Below, piece by piece: positions 17,980-27,151 of a DNA stretch of 64,000 nucleotides. The DNA lies in NCBI GenBank assembly GCA_964423615.1, contig CAYRFQ010000015.1, positions 61,306 to 125,305 on the forward strand, read 5' to 3'. Position 1 is the stretch's first letter. Each line of letters begins with the position of its first letter. The translations under genes and the position numbers were made by a program. The DNA is from CAYRFQ01 sp964423615. GTDB taxonomy: Bacteria; Planctomycetota; Planctomycetia; Gemmatales; Gemmataceae. The notes beneath the pieces are model-generated. The model made no database searches. It had not been told where the DNA came from and worked only from the letters and a program-made list of their open reading frames with translations.

Positions 17980-19074
17980 TTAAACTCTCCGACTTCGTTT
18001 TACATGTCGCACGATCGCTGGAGCTATCTTCCCCAACGGTAACACCCGATCCGCCAATCCTTCTTCGATCACAGCTTTGGGCATTCCGTAGACAACACAG
18101 CCGTCCTCGGCTTGGGCAAAAACATAGCCCCCCTTGGCCTTGAGGTTCTGACACCCTTGGGTTCCATCTCTACCCATTCCTGTCAAGATGACCCCCAGGA
18201 CGTTTCCTTCCCAGACCGCACTCGCCGAACGAAACATGTAATCGACCGCTGGTCGACAATTGTTTTCGGGTGGATCGTCGGTCGTCTGGGCGAAAACACG
18301 TTGCCCTTGGCTCAGGATTTTTGTTTGCTTCCCGCCAGGCGCGATGACAACTGTACCCGCTTGAATGTCCATGTCGTCAGAGGCTTCCATAACTCGAACG
18401 TCACACAACTCATCCAATCGTTTCGCAAGCGACGTGGTGAAGTGGGCTGCCATATGTTGGACGACCAAAATTGGCACGGGAAAGTCAGCAGGTATCCTGG
18501 GCAACACCATTTTTAAGGCTGCCGGACCACCGGTGGAGACCCCAATCAGGACTGCCTGGCACGAAGCCTGAGGGTTCGGTGTGGACTCCAAGTCTAATTC
18601 TGCACCGTCGCTTCCGGGAAGAGTAGTAGGTCTTGTTCGTTTTCGTTTCGTTCGACGTTCGGTATGGCGGAAGGCCTCTATCTTTTCTGTTAGTTCTGCA
18701 AGCAAGCGTTGACGGTTGGCTTCCGGATCACCGCCAGATGGCTTCAAGATAAAGTCGAACGCTCCCTCCAGAAGCGCGTCGGTAGTAATCTGCGCCCCCT
18801 CGGAAGTAAAGCTACTGACCATGATGGCCCTGCACCTGAGGTTCCTTCGTTTCATTTCACGAAGGACATCGATCCCATTCATGTCTGGCATCTCGACGTC
18901 GAGCGTCAACACATCAGGATCGAGTTGTTCGATTTTTTCGAGAGCGTCTTTTCCGTTCTTGGCTATGCCAACGACCTCGGTCTCCGCCAGTCCTCGCAAA
19001 GTGTTTTTGAGGGTCTGCCGATATAACGCAGAATCATCCACGACCAAAATGCGTGTGGGTTGCTCGGCCAACAT
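17980..19074 (-). CDS. cheB: Chemotaxis protein-glutamate methylesterase/glutaminase CheB
   Basis: A 364-residue cytoplasmic enzyme that removes methyl groups from receptor glutamates and deamidates glutamines. The receiver domain (about 5-125) has Asp59 in TLDVEMPDMNG. The methylesterase domain (about 170-360) has Ser180 in GVSTGGP, His in VVQHM near 207 and Asp in GMGRDGTQG near 303, the full catalytic triad. The linker is longer than usual and basic (about 140-150). It sits between cheY and the PP2C response regulator in the same operon. Confidence 0.96.
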   Translation of the reverse strand: MLAEQPTRILVVDDSALYRQTLKNTLRGLAETEVVGIAKNGKDALEKIEQLDPDVLTLDVEMPDMNGIDVLREMKRRNLRCRAIMVSSFTSEGAQITTDALLEGAFDFILKPSGGDPEANRQRLLAELTEKIEAFRHTERRTKRKRTRPTTLPGSDGAELDLESTPNPQASCQAVLIGVSTGGPAALKMVLPRIPADFPVPILVVQHMAAHFTTSLAKRLDELCDVRVMEASDDMDIQAGTVVIAPGGKQTKILSQGQRVFAQTTDDPPENNCRPAVDYMFRSASAVWEGNVLGVILTGMGRDGTQGCQNLKAKGGYVFAQAEDGCVVYGMPKAVIEEGLADRVLPLGKIAPAIVRHVKRSRRV

Positions 19075-19113
19075 TGGCCCTCCTGAACAAGCTCCTTGAG
19101 CGAACCGACCGGG

Positions 19114-19488
19114 CTAGTCGTTCAACCGCAGGTACTTCTCGAACAGTTGTTGGAGACGAATTTTTTCGAACGGCTTGACGATAAAGTCCAGTGCTCCGGT
19201 CTGGATACACTCAGTTAGTTTGGCCTTCTGGTCGACCGCCGACACCATCACGACACGAGCGTTGGGATCGCTGGCAACCATTTCTTTGAGGGCCGCCACC
19301 CCATCCATCTTGGGCATGACGATGTCAAGGGTCACGAGATCGGGGGTTTCCTGCTGAAACAGGGACACGGCCTCTTCGCCGTTCTTCGCTTCCCCAACGA
19401 CCACCCAACCCACTTCTTCCGCAATGTCCCTGATTCGCTTCCGCATGATCAACGCATCGTCCACAATTAGCAGTCGGTTTGCAGCCAT
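19114..19488 (-). CDS. cheY: Single-domain response regulator CheY
   Basis: A 124-residue stand-alone receiver domain. The acidic pair Asp10-Asp11, phosphoacceptor Asp55 (LVTLDIVMPKMDG), switch Ser near 83 (VVMVSAVD) and conserved Lys in IVKPF near 105 are all present. It is the diffusible output of the CheA pathway. Lies between cheD (205 bases away, a comparatively long gap that may hold an internal promoter) and cheB (39 bases). Confidence 0.93.
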   Translation of the reverse strand: MAANRLLIVDDALIMRKRIRDIAEEVGWVVVGEAKNGEEAVSLFQQETPDLVTLDIVMPKMDGVAALKEMVASDPNARVVMVSAVDQKAKLTECIQTGALDFIVKPFEKIRLQQLFEKYLRLND

Positions 19489-19693
19489 TGATTTCGTCTC
19501 TCGCGAAATTTCCAGTCGTCAAAGTAGCAGGCACACACAACGTGATTTGTATTGGTGTCCGTCTTTGGCGTAGAACGTGGCCAGCGTGAGCGCCAAGAAT
19601 CGCCAAAACACCCCCCGGAATGTTTTCTTCGGAAGGTCACGCCACACAGAGTGGGCCTCCTACATTCGATTCCACTTCGAGATCTAGCTTCCA

Positions 19694-20185
19694 TCATAGT
19701 TCCAAGGGATCGAACCCAACGATCTCGATCGTCACCTTTCCGTTGCTCACGTCGAGAGACATGCGTCGTCCTTTTTCTCCCCCGCAGTCACGAGCCACGA
19801 TCGGAATCCCGAATTCCTTGAGCCAACGTTCGGTCGCCAAGACGTTCTCCTCTCCTATGTTCTTGGTGACCTTGGTCCCAAACATGCTGGCCCCACCAGC
19901 AATCTTCGCAGCCAACTTCACGGTTCCACCGGCGAGCCGTTCCATTTCCCCAATCAAAACCGGAATCGCCGTGTCGACAAATTTCCCAGTCTTCTCTCCA
20001 GAGTTTCGAGATTGGGGCAAAACGATGTGCGCCAAACCACCGACCCTACGTTTCCGGTCGTAGAGTGACAACCCGATGCAAGAGCCGAGAAGGGTTTGGA
20101 GGATCCCTTCTTCGCTCCCTGTCGCCATTTCCCCCATCCGAATCGAGGGTGTTAAGACCTCTCGCTTTCCAATCACGTTACCCAC
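19694..20185 (-). CDS. cheD: Chemoreceptor glutamine deamidase CheD
   Basis: A 163-residue CheD, which deamidates receptor glutamines and in many bacteria also binds CheC. The catalytic Cys is in LGSCIGLSLYD (about residue 35), the histidine in GGLAHIVLPQS (about 51), and the GGASMF loop follows near 98. The frame starts at a GTG at 20185; a second GTG three codons later is possible. It begins nine bases after cheC, as expected for the CheC-CheD pair. Confidence 0.92.
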   Translation of the reverse strand: MGNVIGKREVLTPSIRMGEMATGSEEGILQTLLGSCIGLSLYDRKRRVGGLAHIVLPQSRNSGEKTGKFVDTAIPVLIGEMERLAGGTVKLAAKIAGGASMFGTKVTKNIGEENVLATERWLKEFGIPIVARDCGGEKGRRMSLDVSNGKVTIEIVGFDPLEL

Positions 20186-20194
20186 TTCACTTTC

Positions 20195-20842
20195 TCAATG
20201 GGGATTGTTCCTCGGGAGCATCGATCGCAACTCGGACATCGATTCCGCATCAGGCACAAACAATAAGTTCCAGTCCACCGGCGTTTCATTGATGTGAAAT
20301 TCCGTTCGGGCGAGTAACACATGATCACTCACCATGGCTTGACCCATGAGCGCGAACTGGATCAGACTATCGGGAAAATCACGAGCGAAAATCGGTGGCG
20401 ATGGAATCAATTCAGTCGGTCCTTCCGGCGCCCAGGGAAGAACTCTCGCCAAAGAGTTCAGGAACGCGCACCCCAGAATATTCGTCGTTTCCAACGCAGC
20501 TGAGGTCTCCAGCTCCCCCCATTCTTGGGATTCTCCGAGAGCCTGCCCAAGTAACAGGTCGGCCAAGGCAAGGCCACTGGCTTCTTCGAAGCCGAATAGT
20601 AATTGTCCCGTCAACCGTCCTTTCATCTCCATCGCAACAAAACAGATCGGCTCGCCTCCCAAGCCCAACACCCCAGTGGCGTCTGCGAGCGGCAGTTGCT
20701 CGACGGACTCGACCCGAATGGTGGAAGGTTTGCCGGTCCATTTCGAGAACGCCTCCGACGCCTCGGCAGCCCCCTGATGAAACGAGGTTTCTAAAAGTTG
20801 TAACTGGGACGGGTTTAATTCGTTCTCACTGGGCACGTCCAA
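20195..20842 (-). CDS. cheC: CheY-P phosphatase CheC-like protein
   Basis: A 215-residue member of the CheC/CheX/FliY group. One phosphatase motif with E-x2-N is clear (SAALETTNILGCAFLNS, about residues 113-129); the second copy is not obvious, though the ~190-residue core has the two-fold CheC layout. It probably removes phosphate from CheY-P and is controlled by CheD, its downstream neighbour. The start is an unusual TTG at 20842, strongly supported by AAGGAGG seven bases upstream. Eleven bases separate it from cheA. Confidence 0.82.
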   Translation of the reverse strand: MDVPSENELNPSQLQLLETSFHQGAAEASEAFSKWTGKPSTIRVESVEQLPLADATGVLGLGGEPICFVAMEMKGRLTGQLLFGFEEASGLALADLLLGQALGESQEWGELETSAALETTNILGCAFLNSLARVLPWAPEGPTELIPSPPIFARDFPDSLIQFALMGQAMVSDHVLLARTEFHINETPVDWNLLFVPDAESMSELRSMLPRNNPH

Positions 20843-20853
20843 CAGACACCTCC

Positions 20854-23487
20854 TTACGATTGGTTTGATTCTGCCAGACTGGTCCGTCGCGAAATCTGTC
20901 GTGTCCTGGACCTTGTTGAGCCAGCGGACGATACTGCCAAATCGATCACAGCCGCGACGTCGAGCATCAGACAGACGGTGCCGTCTCCGAGGATACTCGC
21001 TCCCGAGAGCCCTCGTATCGTAACGAAGTTTTCCGAGAGTGATTTGATCACGATTTCCTCCCCACCGAGGAGTTCATCGACTCTCAATCCCATAAGTTTC
21101 CCGGCCGATTGCAGGATAACGACGTAAACAGCATGGCTCCTGTTGGAGTCATCCAAACGCGGTCTGCTTGGTCCATTGGAGAGAGGCAAAGTGTTCGATG
21201 TAGTATCGTGCCATTCGAACACGTCATCAATACTAACTAGTGGGATGAATTCGCCTCTTACGTCAAACGTTTCGCGGCCGTGGAACGAGACGATCTCTTC
21301 GCGTTGGATGGAGACAATTTCGCGGACATCACTAATTGGTATAGAAAAGATAACGTCGCGAGTCCGCACGAGTAAGCTATTTATAATGGCCAAGGTTAAA
21401 GGCAGCCTGATCGTAAAAGTAGTTCCCTCGGTGGGAATCGATTCGACTTGGATAGTCCCATTGAGGTCCAGGATGCGAGTCTTCACGACGTCCATCCCGA
21501 CGCCTCGTCCGGACACGTTGGTGATGCTTTGTGCGGTGCTGAATCCAGGGTGCCAGATGTAGTCGACAACTTCTTCGTCAGGCAGTTCTTCAGCGGCGAC
21601 GAACGAAAGAAGCCCTTTTTCGATAACCTTTTGCCTCACCTTTTCGACATCAATTCCGTTGCCGTCGTCTTGAATCCGCACATAGACATTGTTCCCACTG
21701 TGGTTGGCCTCCAACACGATGGTACCGACCTCAGGCTTACCACGTTGAGCCCGTATTTCGGGAGATTCCAAACCATGGTCGATCGAGTTACGGACCAAAT
21801 GAACGAGTGGGTCACCGAGTTCGTCGATCATCCGCTTGTCGAGTTCGGTCTTCTCTCCCCGCAGTTCCAACTTGACCTTTTTTCCACGTTCGACAGCAAG
21901 ATCTCGGACAACTCGTTTGAATCGATTGAACAAAGGACCAACAGGCACCATCCGCGTTTCTAGAACGCCCCGTTGTAGCTTATCGGAAACGCGGGTCAAC
22001 TGGTCGATGGCTTCACTGATTTGACCGAAACACCGTCGACCATTTTCCATCACCTCTGCTTGTTCTTGTAACAGTTCGAGGCCAGATTCCAACGCTTGAA
22101 GTTCGGTCGTCCAACCACTGTCGACTTCCGGCAACTTGTGAAGTCGGTCGATCGTTTGCTGCACACTCTCACGAAAATCTCGTAATCGATTGACGACATT
22201 GGCCTTCCGCAACGCTGGTGTAATCTGGCTCGAAACTTGGACAAAACGCGCCCGATTGACCACAAGCTCCCCGGCCAAATTCATCAAAGTATCCAGTCGG
22301 TCGATGTCAACTCGCAAAGTCTCGACGACTTTTTTTTTGGCCTTCTCATCGGTCATTAAAGGCTCCCCCTCCAACGTTGCACCGTCACCCAGGGCCCTCG
22401 CCGGGACTGACGATGCTTCAAGAGGCGGTTTTCTCCCTGCCGGTTGTTCTCGGACAGGTCGTTTCAATACCTCGTGAGTTGGATCGAGTTGAGGAGACGT
22501 GAGAAGTGGAGGAGTTGGATCGGTGGTTTCCAAGCTGGGTTCTGGCAACTCAGGTTCAAGAGGCGAGGTATCGAGGTCGTCAGGTGCTCCCGTTGGCGGT
22601 AACATCAGCACGTTGTCGGAATCCTTGCTCGCCACAGATTCATCGTGAAAGGCGGGGCGGTCGTTCGTGGTTTCTTGAGCGTCAGGGCTCTCGGTTGGCT
22701 CTCCAACGGAGTCGGAAGAATGACTTACTTCGAAGGAAATCGCTTCGACGCCAGCCACATCCGCAGCCGCTCGAATTTCGTCTTCCGAGTGAGTGGTATC
22801 TAGGGTGACTTCGAATTCTGCGAGTTCGTCGAGTTTTTCGATTTCCTCCATTGTGGGAAGCGTCGATTGAATTTCTCCAAGTCCAGACAATCGTGAGAGG
22901 ATCAGTTGAACTTTCAAATCAACGAGTTGTAATCCCGGTTCGAACACGATCCGAACAATTGTCTGCGCACCATCCGAAAGCAATCCCTCTGGGAGAGATT
23001 CGGTAGCTTCCGGCGGTACCGATTTTGGTTCCTCAGACTCAGCTGGTGTCGGGCTTTTCTCGGTCGGGGTCGCCTCGAACTCCTCAAGCTGTCGCAGTTC
23101 TTCGACCAAGTCGCCCGCATCGTTCATTCGCTGTCCGGCCCGGAGTCGCTGAGTGCAGTCACGCAAGAAATCGATACACCGAAGCACCAAATTCGTCATC
23201 GGCTCATTGAGTTTCTCCAGACCTGACCGGAATCGCTCGAAGCGATTTTCGAGTCGATGTGTGAGGGCCGTGATGTTTTCGAACCCCATGATCCCGGCGG
23301 ACCCCTTGATCGAATGAATCAGACGAAAAGCTTCATTCAACTCTTCCGTTCTGTCGGATTCGCGTTCGAGCACTAACATCGTTTCGACTAAATCTTCGAG
23401 TTGCTCTTCGGTCTCATCGAGGAACATCTGAAGATACTCAGACATCTCGTCGGGAAGATCACCGGGTTGTTGAGAATCGTCGCTCAC
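20854..23487 (-). CDS. cheA: Chemotaxis histidine kinase CheA
   Basis: The central kinase of the pathway, about 877 residues from a GTG at 23487 preceded by GGAG; an in-frame ATG at 23562 would add 25 residues. Domains: HPt (about 15-115) with phosphorylated His58 in RLIHSIKGSAG; an acidic, Pro-rich linker with a P2-like CheY-binding segment (about 165-260); dimerisation helices; ATPase with N-box HLVRNSIDHGLESPEIR, G1 DDGNGID and G2 GRGVGMDVV; and a C-terminal CheW-like domain (about 700-840). The linker is long. Located between cheR and cheC. Confidence 0.96.
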   Translation of the reverse strand: MSDDSQQPGDLPDEMSEYLQMFLDETEEQLEDLVETMLVLERESDRTEELNEAFRLIHSIKGSAGIMGFENITALTHRLENRFERFRSGLEKLNEPMTNLVLRCIDFLRDCTQRLRAGQRMNDAGDLVEELRQLEEFEATPTEKSPTPAESEEPKSVPPEATESLPEGLLSDGAQTIVRIVFEPGLQLVDLKVQLILSRLSGLGEIQSTLPTMEEIEKLDELAEFEVTLDTTHSEDEIRAAADVAGVEAISFEVSHSSDSVGEPTESPDAQETTNDRPAFHDESVASKDSDNVLMLPPTGAPDDLDTSPLEPELPEPSLETTDPTPPLLTSPQLDPTHEVLKRPVREQPAGRKPPLEASSVPARALGDGATLEGEPLMTDEKAKKKVVETLRVDIDRLDTLMNLAGELVVNRARFVQVSSQITPALRKANVVNRLRDFRESVQQTIDRLHKLPEVDSGWTTELQALESGLELLQEQAEVMENGRRCFGQISEAIDQLTRVSDKLQRGVLETRMVPVGPLFNRFKRVVRDLAVERGKKVKLELRGEKTELDKRMIDELGDPLVHLVRNSIDHGLESPEIRAQRGKPEVGTIVLEANHSGNNVYVRIQDDGNGIDVEKVRQKVIEKGLLSFVAAEELPDEEVVDYIWHPGFSTAQSITNVSGRGVGMDVVKTRILDLNGTIQVESIPTEGTTFTIRLPLTLAIINSLLVRTRDVIFSIPISDVREIVSIQREEIVSFHGRETFDVRGEFIPLVSIDDVFEWHDTTSNTLPLSNGPSRPRLDDSNRSHAVYVVILQSAGKLMGLRVDELLGGEEIVIKSLSENFVTIRGLSGASILGDGTVCLMLDVAAVIDLAVSSAGSTRSRTRQISRRTSLAESNQS

Positions 23488-23564
23488 TGTTTCGACTCCA
23501 AAGGGACAGCAACCTTGTTCGGTTCTTGTTAAAACACTCGGAGGGTTCGACTCTGACAACATCC

Positions 23565-24395
23565 CTACTGACTTTTCTGGTATAGAAACGTTTTCCGTTT
23601 CTCCAGTGGGTCCAACATGTCATAAATGCCTTCCGACGGACCAACGACCAAGTAGCCTCCCTCGGCCAGTTGACGGATCAGGTTCTTGATGACTCTTTGC
23701 TTCGAATCCCGATCGAAATAGATCAGTACATTACGAATGAAAATGCAGTCGAAAAGTGGTTTGCCGAGTGGAATCAGCAAATTGTGGGTCTCGAAGCTGA
23801 CCATTTTCGTAATGTCATGTTTCACTCGCCAAAGTTGATCGTCTTTTGGCTTTTCGAAAAATCGCCTTCGTTGCTGTTCGGAGACTGATTCGACGGCACG
23901 TTCTTGGTAGGCTCCCTCACGAGCATCTCCAAGTGCCTTTTCGCTAATGTCTGTGCCCAGGATACTCAACTCCCACTCACGCAACCGAAAAGCTTGCTCG
24001 GCCAGACAAATCGCTATGGTGTAGGGCTCGGCACCAGTTGCACAGCCCGCGGACCAAATCCGTATTGTTTTTTCCCTTCGTCCACTACGTTCAGCCAAGA
24101 GTAATTCGGACAGGAATTCGGATTTCAACCAATCAAAATGGGCCTGGGTCCGAAAGAAGAATGTTTCGTTCGTAGTAATCGCATCGAGAAAATGTTCGAG
24201 TTCGCTGGTACCCAATGGAGACCGCAAACAGCGGTAGTAGGAATCGAAATCGGCAATATCGTTGGCCTTCAACCGTTGCCGAATCCGGTTACTCAAAAGA
24301 GTGATTTTCCGTTCATCGATGCGAATGCCGCTCTTAGCGTAAATGAAATCACGGAACTGCTCGAACTGACGTTGGTTGAGTTGTTGCAGTTCCAC
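23565..24395 (-). CDS. cheR: Chemotaxis protein methyltransferase CheR
   Basis: A 276-residue SAM-dependent methyltransferase that methylates receptor glutamates. The N-terminal helical CheR domain contains SGIRIDERKITLLSNRIRQR, and the catalytic domain has the SAM motif IWSAGCATGAEPYTIA (about 117-132), LGTDISEKAL and IFIRNVLIYFD. Directly upstream of cheA and downstream of the receptor gene with 195 non-coding bases in between. Confidence 0.96.
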   Translation of the reverse strand: MELQQLNQRQFEQFRDFIYAKSGIRIDERKITLLSNRIRQRLKANDIADFDSYYRCLRSPLGTSELEHFLDAITTNETFFFRTQAHFDWLKSEFLSELLLAERSGRREKTIRIWSAGCATGAEPYTIAICLAEQAFRLREWELSILGTDISEKALGDAREGAYQERAVESVSEQQRRRFFEKPKDDQLWRVKHDITKMVSFETHNLLIPLGKPLFDCIFIRNVLIYFDRDSKQRVIKNLIRQLAEGGYLVVGPSEGIYDMLDPLEKRKTFLYQKSQ

Positions 24396-24590
24396 GAAAT
24401 AGGCTCCTGAGGTCTTCCAGAGTGACAGTCATACTCGTAACGGCGATTGGATGGTTTCGTTTGTGGCGGTTGCGTTAGCCACTTGGGTAATCAATCAATG
24501 CACGAGTTTTCCGTTTGCTGTGGGTGCAGCGTTTTGTTTTGTTGCAGGGTATGACCAGGAGCTAGCTAGTAGGTTTTTCACGACGACCTG

Positions 24591-26183
24591 TTAATTCTGA
24601 AACTGCGTCACTAGATCCTGCAAACTCTGGGCTTGTGCCCCAAGTTCCTCGGCACTGGCGGCAAGTTCCTCAGCACTGGCAGCACCAGCTTCAGTAGTGT
24701 CGGAAACAGATTTAATGGCCGATTGTACCTGTTGGGCACTGGCCGATTGAGCCTCCGTTTGGTCAGCGATTTGCGCAATTCCAACGGCCGTCCGGTCCAC
24801 CGCATCGACGATCCCCGTCAACGATTCACCTACTTTTTCCGACAGCTGCGCACCTTCGGAAACCCGCCGTGAAGATTCCTTAATCAATAGCGTGATCTCC
24901 TTCGCGGCTTCACTGGAACGCTCGGCCAGCTTACGAACCTCGTCGGCGACGACAGCAAACCCCAGTCCATGTTCTCCTGCCCGAGCAGCCTCGATGGCTG
25001 CGTTGAGTGCCAACAAGTTGGTTTGGCTGGCGATTTCACTAATGACCTGAATGATGTCGGTGATCTGTTCGCTCGATTTTTCGATCAACCGCATGGCGTT
25101 GACTGCTTCCTTAACGGCCTTGCCACCATCCTTGGCCATCGCGGCAGTCTCGTCGGCTTGAGTTTTCGAGTCTCCCGCACGCTGGGATATCACCTGAATG
25201 GCAGCCGTCAACTCGTCGACCGCAGCGGTCATCTCTTCGACGGACGCGGCCTGGGTTTGGGCTCCGTCACTCAAATGAGCAGCACTTTCAGCGATGACCT
25301 TGGAACTTTCGGTGAACTGATTCGCACTATCCACCACCTGTGCCAGTAATTCCTCGGTTCGCTGTTGGTTTTCCGAAGCCGCTTGTTCCAACCGGACTCT
25401 TTCCGTCACGTCCGTAGCGAACTTGACAACTTTCTTTGGTTTTCCGTTGAGGTCGAGAATAGGGTTATAAGACGCTTGAATCCAAACTTCCTTGCCATTC
25501 TTGCCGATCCGCTTGTATTCCGCGACTTGATACTCACCCCGCTTCAACCGATTCCAAAACTCTTTGTACTCCGGACTATTCTTGGTCTCAGGTTCCACGA
25601 AAATGCTGTGGTGACGTCCTTGGACTTCAGGTAGTGTGTAGCCCATGGCGGTCAGAAAATTATCGTTGGCGTCCAGAATAATCCCTTCCAGGTCGAACTC
25701 AATGACAGCCTGGGATTTACAGATGGCTGCCATCTGGCTCTCGGTATCGGCCGTTTTGAGTTTCTGTTCCGTAATGTCTGTAGCGTATTTGACGACCTTG
25801 AAAGGCTTCCCGTCGGCGTCGAAGATGGGGTTATAGTAGGCCTGAATCCAAATTTCCTTACCACCTTTTCCAATACGCTTGAATTCGTCCGCAAAGAATT
25901 CACCGCGATTGAGTTTGGCCCAAAAGGTTTGGTAAGCGGAACTACGGCTGTAACCAGGTTCGATAAAAAAGCTGTGATGTTGGCCTTGGACTTCCTCAAG
26001 CGTGTACCCCATCAGCTCAAGGAAATTCTCATTCGCGTGGAGTATCGTTCCGTCCATCTCAAACTCGATAACAGCTTGGGATCGATTGATGGCGGCAATC
26101 TGCCCCTCGTACTCTTCTCTCTTCCGCTGTTTCTCTTTTTGTCCGTTGAGTTTCGCTTTGCCGGTTGTGCCTGTGGTTGCCAT
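24591..26183 (-). CDS. Soluble methyl-accepting chemotaxis protein with two PAS domains
   Basis: A 530-residue receptor with no membrane segment. Two PAS domains in tandem (about 28-145 and 150-267) are so similar that they look like an internal duplication; both have SQAVIEF, HANENFL or DANDNFL, and the PAC motif KEIWIQA/KEVWIQA followed by NPI. PAS domains of this kind often sense redox state, oxygen or small ligands through a cofactor. The C-terminal signalling domain holds the conserved hairpin tip EIASQTNLLALNAAIEAARAG. It is the only receptor in the operon and its natural input. Confidence 0.95.
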   Translation of the reverse strand: MATTGTTGKAKLNGQKEKQRKREEYEGQIAAINRSQAVIEFEMDGTILHANENFLELMGYTLEEVQGQHHSFFIEPGYSRSSAYQTFWAKLNRGEFFADEFKRIGKGGKEIWIQAYYNPIFDADGKPFKVVKYATDITEQKLKTADTESQMAAICKSQAVIEFDLEGIILDANDNFLTAMGYTLPEVQGRHHSIFVEPETKNSPEYKEFWNRLKRGEYQVAEYKRIGKNGKEVWIQASYNPILDLNGKPKKVVKFATDVTERVRLEQAASENQQRTEELLAQVVDSANQFTESSKVIAESAAHLSDGAQTQAASVEEMTAAVDELTAAIQVISQRAGDSKTQADETAAMAKDGGKAVKEAVNAMRLIEKSSEQITDIIQVISEIASQTNLLALNAAIEAARAGEHGLGFAVVADEVRKLAERSSEAAKEITLLIKESSRRVSEGAQLSEKVGESLTGIVDAVDRTAVGIAQIADQTEAQSASAQQVQSAIKSVSDTTEAGAASAEELAASAEELGAQAQSLQDLVTQFQN

Positions 26184-26297
26184 GGGAGTGTTCTCGGGTG
26201 TTCTCGTGATTGTGGGATATTCGGGAGGCGTTCACTCGCTCTTACAGACAACGAACCTCCATCGACCTCGCACCGACGTTCTTACATGCGTTCGGTT

Positions 26298-26795
26298 TTA
26301 CAAGTTGTAGAGTTGGTCCGGCCCAAGTAGCCTGTCGATGTCCAACAGTATCATCAACCTGTCATCGAGTTTAGCGAATCCAGAAATATAGTCGGCACCA
26401 TCAGCTGTAACTGTTTCCGGAGCGGGTTGAATGGTGTCGGCCGGAATACGGACAACTTGTGACACCATATCGACCGTACAACCCATGATTCTATCCCCAA
26501 CATTGACGACGATGGTGCGAGTGTCCGCATCTGCGGGTTTTGGGTCGAGGCCGAAGAACCTTCGAAGGTTAATAATGGGGATAATCGACCCCCTCAGATT
26601 GCTCACTCCTTCGACAAATTCGGGAACTTGAGGCGTCTTTGTTACCTGGTCCAGGATGACTATTTCCTGGATTTGCTCGATGCGAAACGCATACTCTTGG
26701 TCGGCCACCTGGAACCCCACAAATTGCGATGTATTGCGGTTTTCTGTTGCCAACTGAGGAGACGTTTTTGCTTGCAGTGGGTCGTGTGTCATCAA
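26298..26795 (-). CDS. cheW: Chemotaxis coupling protein CheW
   Basis: A 165-residue CheW adaptor that links CheA to the receptor. Typical motifs are FVGFQVADQEYAFRIEQIQEI, VSNLRGSIIPIINLR (about 87-101) and the closing ILLDIDRLL. First gene of the minus-strand che operon; the receptor gene follows after 114 bases. The frame begins Met-Met, and either start is possible. Confidence 0.95.
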   Translation of the reverse strand: MMTHDPLQAKTSPQLATENRNTSQFVGFQVADQEYAFRIEQIQEIVILDQVTKTPQVPEFVEGVSNLRGSIIPIINLRRFFGLDPKPADADTRTIVVNVGDRIMGCTVDMVSQVVRIPADTIQPAPETVTADGADYISGFAKLDDRLMILLDIDRLLGPDQLYNL

Positions 26796-27151
26796 GTGTC
26801 CATTGTACCAATGGTTCCGGAGTGAGTCCTTTCCAACTCGGCGTGTGGATTCTTCATCCCTTGAATACAGTTTAGTTTACTGTTCGAGCACTCCGTACTC
26901 AACAAGACTGCTCTCCGATAACACTTTTTGAACCCTGAGCCTCCCGAACAACCGAACGTCAGGATTTCGAAGTTGGCAATTGAGACTGAGTTCAACGTCG
27001 GCTACACAATTCCAAAATCCAGACGCCTACCCATTCCAACATCCGCGGACGATTCCTCTTTTTTTTCAAGTCGACTCTGGTATACCCTCACGACCCAAAC
27101 CCAAGGGTTAACCAAGGACTTTCCGCGCGTGAGGAACAGATTTCACAAACC
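26796..27151. other. Intergenic region between divergent cheW and BBP7 genes
   Basis: This 356-base stretch must hold the promoters of the che operon and of the barrel gene. I see no gene, strong hairpin or recognisable operator in it; a T-rich run near 27057-27068 is the only notable composition feature. Confidence 0.5.

Noticed and set aside
16465..18143. Several long plus-strand frames across the response-regulator and cheB genes
   Set aside because: They are antisense shadows of well-supported minus-strand genes.
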